64,000 bases of DNA from Colimorpha sp045576855 (GCA_045576855.1 JAZNHG010000061.1:1-64000), one strand, 5' to 3'; positions 9,672-19,438 are shown, numbered from the stretch's first letter. Made by a program: numbers and translations. The notes: generated by a model from the letters alone, not told the origin.

Positions 9672-10850
9672 TTATCTTAGCTTGAGTGTCGAGAGGGTGA
9701 AGATAGCCAACAGGATGGCGATAATAACAAAGCGCATGACCACTTTCTCCTCGGCTACACCCTTCTTTTGGTAGTGATGGTGCAGCGGCGACATCAGGAA
9801 TGGACGCTTCTCGACAGGTACTGGCACTCCAGCAGGCAGTTTATGCTTGCGACGATAACGCTTGCATGCCGTAGTCTGGATAATCACAGAAAGGTCCTCT
9901 ACCAGATAGATGCCGCAAAGCAGCGGGAGCAGCAGTTCTTTGCGTATCAGCACTGCGAAGACCGCAATGATGCCACCTATAGCTAACGATCCTGTGTCGC
10001 CCATGAATATCTCGGCGGGGTGGGCATTGAACCAGAGAAAGCCTAGCGTGGCGCCAACGAAAGCGGTGCTGAATACAGCCAACTCACCGATATTGGGCAG
10101 GTAGATCGTGTTGAGGTAGCCAGCCATGATGACATTGCCACTCACCCATGCCAAAAGCGCCAGCGCACCACCATTGACAGCTGCCACACCAGTAGCAATA
10201 CCATCAATACCATCGGTTAGATTAGACGCATTGCTTACAGCAGTGACAATGAAGATAACCACCAGTACAAAAAGCACCCAGGCATACTTCACGGCCCAAG
10301 GCCCCATCCAGCTGACAAGCCAAGTGTAGTCAAACTCGTTATTTTTTACAAAAGGAATGGTAGTCTTCATTGGATCGGTGATGTCGGGATGGAAAGTAAT
10401 AAGCAGCCCCACCACCAGGCCCAGCAGCACCTGACCAACCACCTTGTATTTCCCTGGCAGTCCAGCCTTGCCGCGAGTCTTCTTCAGATAATCGTCCAGG
10501 AAGCCCACCATACCCATCCAAAGCGTGGTGCCAAGCATAATCTGCACATAGACATTGTCCAATTTGGCAAAGAGCAAGGTAGGAATGATGATAGCCGTCA
10601 GGATAAGCACACCACCCATAGTAGGAGTTTTGGCCTTGCGTGCAGCACCTTCAAGACCCAACTCAGTCCGCACCTCATCCATCATGCCCAACTTGTTCTG
10701 CATCCAGCGAATAAAGGGACGGCCCCAAAGCAGCATAATCAGCAGCGAAGTCACCATACTGGCTGCTGCACGGAACGAGATGTACTGGAACACACCCGCT
10801 CCAGGAAAGTCCACCACCTTGTCTAACCAGTCAAATAGATAATACAACAT
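9672..10850 (-). CDS. mraY: Phospho-MurNAc-pentapeptide translocase MraY
   Basis: MraY couples UDP-MurNAc-pentapeptide to undecaprenyl phosphate to give lipid I in the inner membrane. The 392-residue polytopic protein carries the family signatures: KAKTPTMGGVLIL near residue 72, GFLDDYLKKTRGK, the catalytic NLTDGIDGIA loop, and FMGDTGSLAIGG, followed by the C-terminal MSPLHHHYQKKG. Length is slightly above the E. coli enzyme (360), as usual in Bacteroidota. It follows murE by 16 bp. Confidence 0.97.
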   Translation of the reverse strand: MLYYLFDWLDKVVDFPGAGVFQYISFRAAASMVTSLLIMLLWGRPFIRWMQNKLGMMDEVRTELGLEGAARKAKTPTMGGVLILTAIIIPTLLFAKLDNVYVQIMLGTTLWMGMVGFLDDYLKKTRGKAGLPGKYKVVGQVLLGLVVGLLITFHPDITDPMKTTIPFVKNNEFDYTWLVSWMGPWAVKYAWVLFVLVVIFIVTAVSNASNLTDGIDGIATGVAAVNGGALALLAWVSGNVIMAGYLNTIYLPNIGELAVFSTAFVGATLGFLWFNAHPAEIFMGDTGSLAIGGIIAVFAVLIRKELLLPLLCGIYLVEDLSVIIQTTACKRYRRKHKLPAGVPVPVEKRPFLMSPLHHHYQKKGVAEEKVVMRFVIIAILLAIFTLSTLKLR

Positions 10851-10860
10851 CTTGCTTTAT

Positions 10861-10888
10861 TAATTCTTAATTATTAATTCTCAATTCT
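10861..10888. repeat. 7-bp period array overlapping the 3' end of murE
   Basis: Units read TTAATTC-like on the plus strand (four consecutive heptamers with small changes). The array spans the murE/mraY gap and encodes the last few residues and the TAA stop of MurE (LRINN), so repeat sequence supplies the native C-terminus. Confidence 0.6.
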
Positions 10889-12318
10889 TTCTCCAGCTCC
10901 TCCACATCATCAAAATGGGAGCGCACACCGTTGACCTCTTGGTACTTCTCGTGCCCCTTGCCAGCCACCAAGACTATATCGCCTTCGCGCGCCATCATAC
11001 AGGCGGTACGAATAGCTTGGCGACGGTCGGTGATACGCACCACACGACAGAGCTGCTCCCCGTCCAAACCAGCCTCCATCTCGTCGAGAATGGCGTCAGG
11101 ATTCTCTGTACGAGGATTATCACTTGTGAGCACAACTTTGTCGCTTCCTTCCACGGCAATGCAGGCCATCTCGGGACGCTTGGTGCGGTCACGGTCACCA
11201 CCGCATCCCACCACCGTCACCAGCTGTTGCTCACGACGGCGAATCTGGTTGATAGTCTCTATCACATTCTGCAACGCATCAGGTGTATGAGCATAGTCAA
11301 CAATAGCAGTAATACCCCGGCCTGCAACATATTGGAATCGTCCCGGAGCGGCCTCCAGCCCACTCAACTGCCGCAGGGCTTCCTGCTCATCTGCACCACT
11401 CAATACCGCAGCGCCGTAGATGGCCGTTAAGTTATAGGCATTGAAGCGGCCCACCAGACGGCACCACAACTCACGCCCGTTCATGCTGAGGTGCATGCCC
11501 TCGAACGTATCTTCCATCACACGGCAACGGAAATCGGCCTCTCGCTGCAGGGCGTAGGTGTAGACTTTAGCCTTCGTGTTCTGCACCATCACACGGCCAT
11601 TGCGGTCATCCACGTTCACCAGAGCCCATGCACCGTCTGACAATGCATCAAAGAAGCCTTTTTTAGCCGCTATATAATTAGCCATCGTTTTGTGGAAGTC
11701 CAGATGGTCGTGAGTGATATTGCTGAATATAGCACCAGCGAACTCCACTCCCGCAATGCGATGCTGCACTACGGCATGGCTGCTCACCTCCATAAAAGCA
11801 TATTGACACCCAGCATCCACCATTCGGCGCAGCAATTGGTTCAACTCCAACGCGTCGGGCGTGGTATGGCCTGTCGGTAACTCTTCCTCGTCAATCTTAT
11901 TTACGATGGTGGACACCAATCCAACATGGTATCCCAGTTGGCGGAACATCCGATGCAATAGTGTCACCGTGGTGGTCTTGCCGTTGGTGCCAGTAATACC
12001 CACCAGCTTCAACTGCTCCGACGGATGGCCGTAGTAGTTGGCCGCCAACAATCCCAATGCCATACTGCTGTCTTCCACCTGAACATAGGTCACACTGCTA
12101 TCTTGCCCGGCAGGCATTGTCTCGCACACCACAGCTACAGCCCCTTGTGCGACGGCTCCAGCTATAAAGGTATGCCCGTCGACTTTGGTACCACGCTGCG
12201 CCACGAAAAGCGTCCCCTTCGCCACACGCCGCGAGTCGAACTGCAAGTCGGCCACTTCAATATCAACCGACCCGCAGACTGTTGCTTCTATTCCTTTGAG
12301 TATATCTTTCAGTTTCAT
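10867..12318 (-). CDS. murE: UDP-MurNAc-tripeptide synthetase MurE
   Basis: MurE adds the third amino acid to UDP-MurNAc-L-Ala-D-Glu. The 483-residue Mur ligase has the ATP P-loop GTNGKTTT at 110-117, the central-domain motif FSNITHDHLDFHKT, and the C-terminal VDYAHTPDAL and VVGCGGDRDRTKRP. LTSDNPRTENP contains the DNPR motif that marks meso-diaminopimelate-adding enzymes, so the peptidoglycan is predicted to be the DAP type. It overlaps nothing but lies 28 bp from ftsI. Its final residues come from a heptamer repeat. Confidence 0.96.
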   Translation of the reverse strand: MKLKDILKGIEATVCGSVDIEVADLQFDSRRVAKGTLFVAQRGTKVDGHTFIAGAVAQGAVAVVCETMPAGQDSSVTYVQVEDSSMALGLLAANYYGHPSEQLKLVGITGTNGKTTTVTLLHRMFRQLGYHVGLVSTIVNKIDEEELPTGHTTPDALELNQLLRRMVDAGCQYAFMEVSSHAVVQHRIAGVEFAGAIFSNITHDHLDFHKTMANYIAAKKGFFDALSDGAWALVNVDDRNGRVMVQNTKAKVYTYALQREADFRCRVMEDTFEGMHLSMNGRELWCRLVGRFNAYNLTAIYGAAVLSGADEQEALRQLSGLEAAPGRFQYVAGRGITAIVDYAHTPDALQNVIETINQIRRREQQLVTVVGCGGDRDRTKRPEMACIAVEGSDKVVLTSDNPRTENPDAILDEMEAGLDGEQLCRVVRITDRRQAIRTACMMAREGDIVLVAGKGHEKYQEVNGVRSHFDDVEELEKELRINN

Positions 12319-12346
12319 CTGTTAGTCCACTTATTTAGGTCTCTGT

Positions 12347-14668
12347 TTAGTTTTTGAGCGTTAACACCACCGTAGAACCTTCTTTAGCTGCCACACCGGC
12401 CCTCGGCTGTTGTCCACTCACCTTGCCATAGCCGTTCACACGCACACGATAGCCGCTCGTCTGCAGCAGCTCCACTGCATCCTTTGCCGTCATTCCCTGA
12501 CAGTTGGGTACCAATCCTTCGGCAGGAACATAGGGTACATAACGGCCTTCTGTGCTGTCGGTACCTTCCACATACATCACCCAGCGGCTAGCCGAATCGG
12601 AGGTGGGTACAGGCTGACGAAGCATCCTATAAAGCCGCCGCAGACCTTGCTGGTCGCCACGTGCCACTACTGGACGCTGATGCTGTTTAGTACTATCGGC
12701 TTCGAGCGTGGGCCAAGCCGACTTCACCGCACCGTTGCTCAACCCCTTGTCGCAAGCCACCACACAATCACTGATAGCTTTGAAGACCTCGGCAGCCTGA
12801 CGACCAAACGAAGGCACATCCTCCATCAGTACATAGCAGGTATAGCGTGGATTCTCCGACGGGAAGAATCCGGCAAACGAAGCATTGTAACGTCTCACGT
12901 TGGCATAGCTATGGTAGGCCGTACCTGTCTTGCCTGCAATACCATAGGTGTTGTTCTTGATATTATTACCCGTACCATGCTCTACCACCATTTCCAACAT
13001 GGTACGCATCAACTGCGCCTGCTGACGGGTGCAGATGCTCTGCTTGAGCACCACCGGCTTGTTTTCCACCAGACGCCCACCATGCATATACCCTTTACAG
13101 AACTGCGGTTTCACCATACGTCCACCTGCTCCCAATGCATTGTAGAAAGTAACTATCTGCAATGGCGACACACGTGTGGAATAGCCGAAGCAAAGGCGTG
13201 TAAAGTTGGAATTTGGGTGCATATCCTCATGGATATAGGCGCGCGACTGCGGAGCCACCACATCGGGGTTCAATTTTTCATAGGGAAATATCTCCAGCAT
13301 GCGGCTGCGGAGCCGGTCACGCCGCTGGCCATATAAAGCCATACCCATGTCGGCCATACCCACATTCGACGACTGCTCTATGATTTCACGCACATTAAGC
13401 GTGGTACGTATCTGACCTGCACTGTCACGTACAGCGTGGTCATCCTGCACCGCACCTCCTTTGCCACCGAAGTCTTTGTGCCAGGCAGCATATTGCATTG
13501 CCGTGTCCAACTGTGTCTCGGGGTCGGTCAACATAGCCATCAGCGCCACAGTCTTGAAGGTAGAGCCTGGTTCTATCATATCGCTCACTGCCACATTGCG
13601 GTACCGCACCTCGCGGAAGTCATGCTCCGCCGTGTCTATTGCCAGATTGGCACAGGCCAGCACATAGCCCGTCTGCATCTCCATCAGTATGGCGCAGCCC
13701 GCCTGACCGCCATAGCGGAGCAGTGCCCCGCGCAGCGAACTCTCTGCAATATCCTGGTAGCGAGTGTCGATGGTGGCCACTATGTCGCGTCCATCCACCT
13801 TGGCCTGCAGCACAACAGTGTCCACACGATCCTGATCTGTGCGTTGCGGCACCTCACGACGACCATGCTGTTCGTCTGGTAGCCAGATACCCTTGGTCAA
13901 ACGGCGGCAGCGCAACCGTCCGTCCTGCCCGCGCAATATGCTGTCGTAGGCACCTTCCAAGCCTGAATAGGTGTCGCTCTCTCGCTTGTTCTGGAAGCCG
14001 ATAGTGCTCTTGGCCATATTACCATAGATATGGGCACGTTCCTGACGCACCACGCTCTGCCCATCGACTTGGCGCACCACACCGCGCTTCCAACCCGGAA
14101 GACGGCATATTTCCAACCACACCGAATAGGGCACATCGCGCTCCACCAGGAAGCAACGGCGCGCCCAGACCGTCTTGCCATTGGTACCCACTGTGCCGTT
14201 TTTGGCACGCTCTGTAGCCATGCGGCTACGGTAGTAGTCGACTGTATGCCGTCCACCCATCGCCTCGGCCAGCATCAGACACGCGGTATCGAGGCTGGCA
14301 TCGAAGTTGGAGTCTGCTATCGGTCCCTTCTCGCTGCGCCGGCCTTTGCGGTCGTAGACCGGATTGCCATGTTCGTCTAGCTCTATCTCGTTGTATAGGT
14401 CCAGGTACAGGTCGCACACCGTCACCGTGGTGGCCAGTATTTTGCCATCGCTCGAATAGATGACTCCGCGCCGCGCCGGATCGGTCCGCACGTCGCGCTC
14501 TCTGGCTTCCGCCTTCTCGCGCCACTCCTCGCCGTGCACCCATTGTATATTCACCACGCTGGCCACGATAGCTATACCCACACCCAATGTCAGCAGCAGG
14601 TACAGCACCGTCATCCCGCGCGTCATCCGCACGTCACGCTTCTCTTCATTATTATTACTATTATTCAT
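12347..14668 (-). CDS. ftsI: Septal transpeptidase FtsI (class B PBP) with PASTA domain
   Basis: FtsI cross-links septal peptidoglycan in the periplasm. A single membrane helix lies at about residues 19-38. The class B PBP dimerisation region follows, then the transpeptidase domain with catalytic STFK at 369-372, SSN at 433-435 and KTGT at 580-583. The C-terminal 65 residues (from about 708) form a PASTA-type domain: VPNCQGMTAKDAVELL and VVLTLKN at the end. Length 773 fits Bacteroidota FtsI. It lies between ftsL and murE as expected. Confidence 0.96.
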   Translation of the reverse strand: MNNSNNNEEKRDVRMTRGMTVLYLLLTLGVGIAIVASVVNIQWVHGEEWREKAEARERDVRTDPARRGVIYSSDGKILATTVTVCDLYLDLYNEIELDEHGNPVYDRKGRRSEKGPIADSNFDASLDTACLMLAEAMGGRHTVDYYRSRMATERAKNGTVGTNGKTVWARRCFLVERDVPYSVWLEICRLPGWKRGVVRQVDGQSVVRQERAHIYGNMAKSTIGFQNKRESDTYSGLEGAYDSILRGQDGRLRCRRLTKGIWLPDEQHGRREVPQRTDQDRVDTVVLQAKVDGRDIVATIDTRYQDIAESSLRGALLRYGGQAGCAILMEMQTGYVLACANLAIDTAEHDFREVRYRNVAVSDMIEPGSTFKTVALMAMLTDPETQLDTAMQYAAWHKDFGGKGGAVQDDHAVRDSAGQIRTTLNVREIIEQSSNVGMADMGMALYGQRRDRLRSRMLEIFPYEKLNPDVVAPQSRAYIHEDMHPNSNFTRLCFGYSTRVSPLQIVTFYNALGAGGRMVKPQFCKGYMHGGRLVENKPVVLKQSICTRQQAQLMRTMLEMVVEHGTGNNIKNNTYGIAGKTGTAYHSYANVRRYNASFAGFFPSENPRYTCYVLMEDVPSFGRQAAEVFKAISDCVVACDKGLSNGAVKSAWPTLEADSTKQHQRPVVARGDQQGLRRLYRMLRQPVPTSDSASRWVMYVEGTDSTEGRYVPYVPAEGLVPNCQGMTAKDAVELLQTSGYRVRVNGYGKVSGQQPRAGVAAKEGSTVVLTLKN

Positions 14669-14708
14669 TAATTCTATATATCATTTCTGCTTTCAATCCA
14701 TTATCCAT

Positions 14709-15194
14709 CTATTCGCCAATCTCATAGGGCGGGCCACTGGTGATTCCCACTCCAGTGCCTTTCAGTTCTTCTGCTATCTGCGATATCTTCACACTTTGCT
14801 GGTATTGCTTCTGCATCTGTATGCGGTGCTCGCGCAGATAGTTGATGCGCTCCTCGGTGGACGCCTTCTCGCGGCTCAGGCGCTCCACCGTGTAGCGGTT
14901 GCCCACAATGAGCAGCAGATAGACCAGACAGAGCAGCACCAGCGGTATCTGCCGCGTGACCACCCGCTTAGCCAGCACGTCGCCCCCCAGCACGCGGCCT
15001 ATGCCACGGGCTGCACGGCCCGCGCCGCGGCGCTCCGTCGGCTGGGCGACTTCGGCCTCGTCGGCATCATTGGCACTCTCCATTTCGGGGAGCACAGGGG
15101 GCTCCAGCCCCTCTTCCACCACTTTCTCTCTGAACCTGTTTCCCATTTTTTCGCTTCCGGTTTCTGTTTTTATTGTGTTTCTGTTCTCCTGCAC
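14709..15194 (-). CDS. ftsL: FtsL-like divisome protein
   Basis: A 161-residue protein between rsmH and ftsI. The first 80 residues are acidic and presumably cytoplasmic. A hydrophobic helix QIPLVLLCLVYLLLIVG spans about residues 82-98 and is followed by a heptad-rich coiled coil (VERLSREKASTEERINYLRE...). This architecture and position match FtsL, which with FtsQ and an FtsB-like partner activates FtsWI. Sequence identity is low across the family, so the call rests mostly on context and layout. The unusually long N-terminal extension is typical for Bacteroidota. Confidence 0.8.
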   Translation of the reverse strand: MQENRNTIKTETGSEKMGNRFREKVVEEGLEPPVLPEMESANDADEAEVAQPTERRGAGRAARGIGRVLGGDVLAKRVVTRQIPLVLLCLVYLLLIVGNRYTVERLSREKASTEERINYLREHRIQMQKQYQQSVKISQIAEELKGTGVGITSGPPYEIGE

Positions 15195-15201
15195 ATGTCA
15201 G

Positions 15202-16185
15202 TCACACATTGTTGCGGACACTGATCGGCTGCCCTGCATCTGTATGTTTGTCCGTCACTCTGCGCATACCCACCCGCAGGCGTGCACTGCGGGCCCGACT
15301 GTTCTGCGACGTCTCCTCCTCGCTGGCTTGCACGGCGCCGCGGCTCACCATCTGCATGGTCGACAGAGGATTGCCATAGAAGTCCTTTTCCACACGGCCC
15401 TCAAAGTTGCCCGTCTTCATAAAGTTCTTCACCAGACGGTCCTCGAGCGAATGATAGCTGATGACCACCAGACGGCCGTCGTCGGAGAGCAGCTCGGCAG
15501 CCTGTTCCAACATAGATTTCAGTGCCTCGAGCTCTCCGTTGACTTCGATACGGAGAGCCTGGAAGAGCATGGCCAGATACTTGTTTTCCATGCCGCGCGG
15601 CAGGTGGTGCGCCACCGCCTGGCGCAAGTCGGCAGTGGTAACTATCTCGGCCGCGACACGGGCGCGAACGATTGCGCGGGCCATCTGGCGCGCATTAGGC
15701 AACTCACCGTACAGGTGTAGCAGTCGTCCCAGTTCCTCCTCGTCCAGGCTATTCACCAGATCGCGCGCCGTGAGCGAAGCCGTACGGTCCATCCGCATAT
15801 CCAACTCGCCATCGAAACGGGTCGAGAAGCCACGGTCCGCCGTGTCGAACTGATGACTCGACACACCCAGGTCTGCCAGCACACCGTCCACCCGGCGCAC
15901 CCCCTGCATCCGCAGGAAGCTCTTCATATGACGGAAATTCTCGTTGATGAACGTGAAACAGCCCTGCCACTCGCGGCCGCTCTTCCACTCCTCGACACGC
16001 GCAGCCGCATCCTGGTCCTGGTCGAAGGCGTAGAGATGCCCCTCCGGACCCAGCAGTTCCATAATGGCCGCAGAATGGCCACCGCCGCCGAAAGTCACGT
16101 CGACCAACGTACCCTCGGGGCGAATATTCAATGCCTCAATGGCTTCGGTGAGCATCACCGGACGGTGGTAGTCATAGTTCGTCAT
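15202..16185 (-). CDS. rsmH: 16S rRNA (cytosine(1402)-N(4))-methyltransferase RsmH
   Basis: RsmH (MraW) N4-methylates C1402 of 16S rRNA. The 327-residue protein starts YHRPVMLTEAIEALNI, has the SAM motif VDVTFGGGGHS (about residues 28-38), the internal VLADLGVSSHQFD, and the C-terminal VISYHSLEDRLVKNF. All are family-diagnostic. It overlaps the 3' end of mraZ by 14 bp, consistent with coupling at the head of the dcw operon. Confidence 0.97.
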   Translation of the reverse strand: MTNYDYHRPVMLTEAIEALNIRPEGTLVDVTFGGGGHSAAIMELLGPEGHLYAFDQDQDAAARVEEWKSGREWQGCFTFINENFRHMKSFLRMQGVRRVDGVLADLGVSSHQFDTADRGFSTRFDGELDMRMDRTASLTARDLVNSLDEEELGRLLHLYGELPNARQMARAIVRARVAAEIVTTADLRQAVAHHLPRGMENKYLAMLFQALRIEVNGELEALKSMLEQAAELLSDDGRLVVISYHSLEDRLVKNFMKTGNFEGRVEKDFYGNPLSTMQMVSRGAVQASEEETSQNSRARSARLRVGMRRVTDKHTDAGQPISVRNNV

Positions 16186-16630
16186 TCTGCAATCCTCCCA
16201 GCAGCTCCTCTGCCCTCAGGGCATAGTCGCTTGTCTTAGCGTTCATCTCGTCGTAGGTATTGCGGTCCCACAGCTCTATGAACTTGCCGGTCGATTGCAG
16301 CACCACCTCCTTGGCCTTGGCGATAACGGCCTTCTGCTCGGCAGGCACCAGCAGGCGGTCATTCGAGTCCAGCTCGATGATGTTGCCCTCGGTGAGCTTG
16401 CGCAGCAGTTCGCGATGCTCTCTGCGATAGGGATTCAGTCTCTCTTGGAGTTTCTCCACTTCTTCCTTGAAACTGGCATAAGTCCATAGCTCCAAACACT
16501 CGGCATAGATACTCTGACGGATTACAAAGCGTCCGTCGTCAGTCTCCAACTGCCTCTTCAGGGCAATCGGGAACTTAAAGCGGCCGTTCGAATCCACCTT
16601 ACAGTATTCTTTTCCAAGTATTAACGCCAT
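16172..16630 (-). CDS. mraZ: Transcriptional regulator MraZ
   Basis: MraZ is a small AbrB-like DNA-binding protein that controls the dcw operon from its first position. The 152-residue protein contains two MraZ/AbrB units; the first has KVDSNGRFKFPIALKRQL and the second ELDSNDRLLVPAEQKA, both with the DxxxR(F/L)xxP core. It overlaps rsmH. The upstream region is AT-rich and carries a candidate promoter. Confidence 0.94.
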   Translation of the reverse strand: MALILGKEYCKVDSNGRFKFPIALKRQLETDDGRFVIRQSIYAECLELWTYASFKEEVEKLQERLNPYRREHRELLRKLTEGNIIELDSNDRLLVPAEQKAVIAKAKEVVLQSTGKFIELWDRNTYDEMNAKTSDYALRAEELLGGLQNDEL

Positions 16631-16653
16631 TTTACCTACAAATTTTCAAGTTG

Positions 16654-16661
16654 TAAAAATA
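16654..16661 (-). promoter_or_regulatory. Candidate -7 box for the dcw operon
   Basis: On the minus strand this reads TATTTTTA, one mismatch from the Bacteroidota -7 consensus TAnnTTTG, about 24 bp before the mraZ ATG. It lies in strongly AT-rich sequence. No clear MraZ operator repeats were recognised. Confidence 0.35.
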
Positions 16662-17194
16662 CGAAGAAATTTCCAATTTCTGACTTTTTTTTCCTTTTTT
16701 TGCTTTTTTTTGACTATTTTTGCTGTTCATAACCTAAAACGCAACTTTCCAAAAAAAGTTTCATCCGTGGCGAACTTTTTTACAACACAACAGCATAAAA
16801 CACTGAACACCAGTATTGAAAGCAGTATAAAAAAGTGCATCCAGGGATCACTAAAGTCCCACTGCTAGCGGCTGGCAGGCCACCCGTCGGCTGTGTTGAA
16901 AACTTTTCCCGCACCACGTCCGGCCGACACCCGCCGTCACGTACACTCATGTGCCTCCATCCACTCTCGGTTTGTATGGAGCCATATAGCTCTTTTCGCA
17001 CTACTTCGTCCATCCATAATGGTTGAAGTTTAGTAGAATGATAGTCTATCGACAGGCAAAAAGAGGAGACTGACAGGTGGGCAGACGGTCCTTGTCCAAA
17101 GAGAGGAACAAAAAAAACACACATACAACCAACTCATTCCGTGCAATATACAAAACTTATACAGGAATCATGGGGTGCATTATTTTTAATAACC
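16662..17194. other. Divergent intergenic region with a GC-richer core, nothing recognised
   Basis: The gap between mraZ and the 17.26 kb gene is 627 bp. Its flanks are AT-rich (oligo-T runs at 16.68-16.74 kb), while about 16.85-17.0 kb is GC-richer and contains a short complementary pair, GTCGGC with GCCGAC about 36 bp apart. A minus-strand frame of 114 codons crosses it but is cysteine-rich and resembles no family known to me. A structured RNA cannot be excluded; no tmRNA, RNase P or riboswitch signature was seen. Confidence 0.4.
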
Positions 17195-17227
17195 TTTGTA
17201 TTATATTCGAATTTTTGTGTACATTTG
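17195..17227 (+). promoter_or_regulatory. Bacteroidota-type promoter for the tandem T9SS pair
   Basis: TTTG at 17195-17198 is followed after 21 bp by TACATTTG at 17220-17227, matching the -33 TTTG / -7 TAnnTTTG pattern of the primary sigma factor in this phylum. The ATG lies 30 bp downstream. Confidence 0.75.
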
Positions 17228-17257
17228 CACTTCGAAAACCCATAGAAAACACCACGC

Positions 17258-19438
17258 ATGCGACGCTTGCTGTACATAGTGCTACTCATGGTTCCGACGC
17301 TTACGGCGCTGGGGCAGAGTCAGTATGCGATGACCAACATGGCGCGCGACTTCTGGGTAATGTTTCTGCCCAACACGGGCGGCTACCATCAACTGCCCAT
17401 CGACTCATGCACCCTCATCGCCACGGGGCCTGAGGCGGCCGAAATCACCGTCGCATCCGGCAGCGACAGCGTCACACTGCACCTCGCCGGAGGCGGCATG
17501 GTGGAACACCTCTGCGGTACCAACGCCGCGGTGCGGGGCCGTGCCTACCACGTCACCGCGACGGCCGACATCGCCCTCTATGCCCGCAACGCCATCGAGA
17601 GCAGCCACGACGTGGCGATGATCGTACCCACACTCTGCCTGGGAACCAAATACATAGCCCAGTCGGCAGCCGCCACCCAAGGCGACACCGAGATGCTGGG
17701 CATCGTAGCCACGGAGGACAGCACCGTCGTCACCGTGCATCTGGTCAACCCCAACGGCATCCCCATCCCGCCGGACGACATCGACGCCCCGGCCGACGGC
17801 CTGCTGCACATACCCCTGCAGCGGGGCGAGGCCTACATCGTCGGCACCCAGCAGCACCGCACCTATGGCGCTTTCAGCGGCATGGAGGTCACCTCGAACG
17901 GACGCCCCTTCGCCCTCTTCCAGGGCAACAGCGCGGCCCATGTGCCGACAGCAGACCAGTACGCCGGCGGCCACCTCTACGAGCAGGCCGTCCCCTACAG
18001 CCAGTGGGGGCACGTGCACCTGACGGGCGGCATCGGCGAACCCGACCGCTGCTACTTCCTCATGACCTCGGCCGACGACAACAACCGCTGCTACTTCAAC
18101 ACCCAGACACCCCAGCCGGGCGAGACCATGTCGCTCGACCGCTGCCAGTCGTCGAACTATGTACAGGAGACTCACCACTATGCCGCCGTGTCGACCTACA
18201 CCACCGGCCGCATGGGATACACAATGCGGCTGGCCAGCTATGGCAGCAGCGGCTTCTGCGGCGGTCCCTCGACGGTGATGATTCCGTCGGTGGAGCACGG
18301 CGTGCAGCAGGCTTGGTTCACCGTGCAGCAGTTCGACCCCTACCAGATGAACCGCCTCATCGTCTTCTGCGACACGGCCCTCGTGCATGGCCTGCGGCTG
18401 GACGGGGTGCCCGTCAGCGACAGCAGCTGGCTGTCCTATCTGCGTGTGCAGCCCTACCGCATCGACATCGGCCTCGGCCCCCACCGGCTGGAAGCGGACA
18501 GCGGCACCTTCGTGGCCTTCGTCTACGGCCTGCGCAACAGCCTCAACGACAGCTACGCCAACCCCGTGGGCATGGCCCTCGACCCCTACCCGCGCGACAC
18601 GCTGGTGCGCGTGGACACCACCTGCCGCTACGAAGCCTACCATTGGGGACCCTTCCACTGGGCCGACGGCGAGCTGACCGACACAGGCACATTGCACCTG
18701 GAGCGCAAAGTGTTCGACCCAGACACAGTACACCTCTACCGGCTCACCCTCACCGTACTGCCTGCCTACCGCAGCCAGAGCGTCTATGACCTGGTGCCGG
18801 GCGAGAGCGTCACGGTCGAGGACACCGTGCTCTCCACTCCGGGCACCTACGTCTTCCACCACACGATGGAGAACGGATGCGACTCGATGCTCACCGTGGT
18901 GCTACGCTACTGCACCGCCCCCACGCCCTGCGTCGAGCTGAGCCGCCCCTTCATCGACTTCGACCACCCGGTGGTCACCTTCACCGACTGCACCGCAGGC
19001 GACCACAGCACGGTGTGGCGCTTCGGCGACGGCATCACGCTGACCAACCGCGCCGTACGCCGACAGCTGCACCACCCGCTGCCGGACAGCCTGGAGGTGA
19101 ACCTCACCCTGTGCGACACCGTAGGTTGCTGCGCCGACACCACCTTCTACATCCCCCTGCTCATCCGCACAGTATGGTTTCCCAACACCTTCACCCCCGA
19201 CCGGGAGAGCGACAACCGATTCGGCTGCCGCACCACGGTCGATGTGGAGCGCTATAGTCTGGACATCTACACCCGCCTCGGCCAACGGGTGTTCCACACC
19301 GAGGACCCGTCCGAGCAGTGGGACGGCACCTGCAGCGGCCGGCCTCTGCCGCAGGGCAGCTACGTCTACACCTGGAGTCTCACCGACCGGTACGACTTCC
19401 GCCAGAGCGGTACCGGCACCATAACACTCATCCGATGA
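17258..19438 (+). CDS. IgGFc-binding-like secreted protein with T9SS type B sorting domain
   Basis: A 726-residue secreted protein. Signal peptide MRRLLYIVLLMVPTLTALG ends near residue 20. Residues about 25-400 resemble the IgGFc-binding N-terminal domain of Bacteroidota (ARDFWVMFLPN, then TADIALYARN, LCLGTKYIAQS, GRPFALFQGNSAA). A PKD-like stretch follows (FSxxFxDFDHPVVTFTD-like, WRFGDGITL). The last 85 residues form the gliding-motility-associated C-terminal domain, the T9SS type B signal: WFPNTFTPDRESDNRFG, IYTRLGQRVF, QWDGTCSGRPLPQGSYVY. It is predicted to be exported by T9SS and displayed or released. It overlaps the next, homologous gene by ATGA. Binding partner unknown. Confidence 0.85.
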   Translation: MRRLLYIVLLMVPTLTALGQSQYAMTNMARDFWVMFLPNTGGYHQLPIDSCTLIATGPEAAEITVASGSDSVTLHLAGGGMVEHLCGTNAAVRGRAYHVTATADIALYARNAIESSHDVAMIVPTLCLGTKYIAQSAAATQGDTEMLGIVATEDSTVVTVHLVNPNGIPIPPDDIDAPADGLLHIPLQRGEAYIVGTQQHRTYGAFSGMEVTSNGRPFALFQGNSAAHVPTADQYAGGHLYEQAVPYSQWGHVHLTGGIGEPDRCYFLMTSADDNNRCYFNTQTPQPGETMSLDRCQSSNYVQETHHYAAVSTYTTGRMGYTMRLASYGSSGFCGGPSTVMIPSVEHGVQQAWFTVQQFDPYQMNRLIVFCDTALVHGLRLDGVPVSDSSWLSYLRVQPYRIDIGLGPHRLEADSGTFVAFVYGLRNSLNDSYANPVGMALDPYPRDTLVRVDTTCRYEAYHWGPFHWADGELTDTGTLHLERKVFDPDTVHLYRLTLTVLPAYRSQSVYDLVPGESVTVEDTVLSTPGTYVFHHTMENGCDSMLTVVLRYCTAPTPCVELSRPFIDFDHPVVTFTDCTAGDHSTVWRFGDGITLTNRAVRRQLHHPLPDSLEVNLTLCDTVGCCADTTFYIPLLIRTVWFPNTFTPDRESDNRFGCRTTVDVERYSLDIYTRLGQRVFHTEDPSEQWDGTCSGRPLPQGSYVYTWSLTDRYDFRQSGTGTITLIR

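Noticed and set aside
16780..17124. A 114-codon minus-strand frame between mraZ and the T9SS pair
   Set aside because: Cys- and Ser-rich, no promoter box or family resemblance; treated as non-coding.
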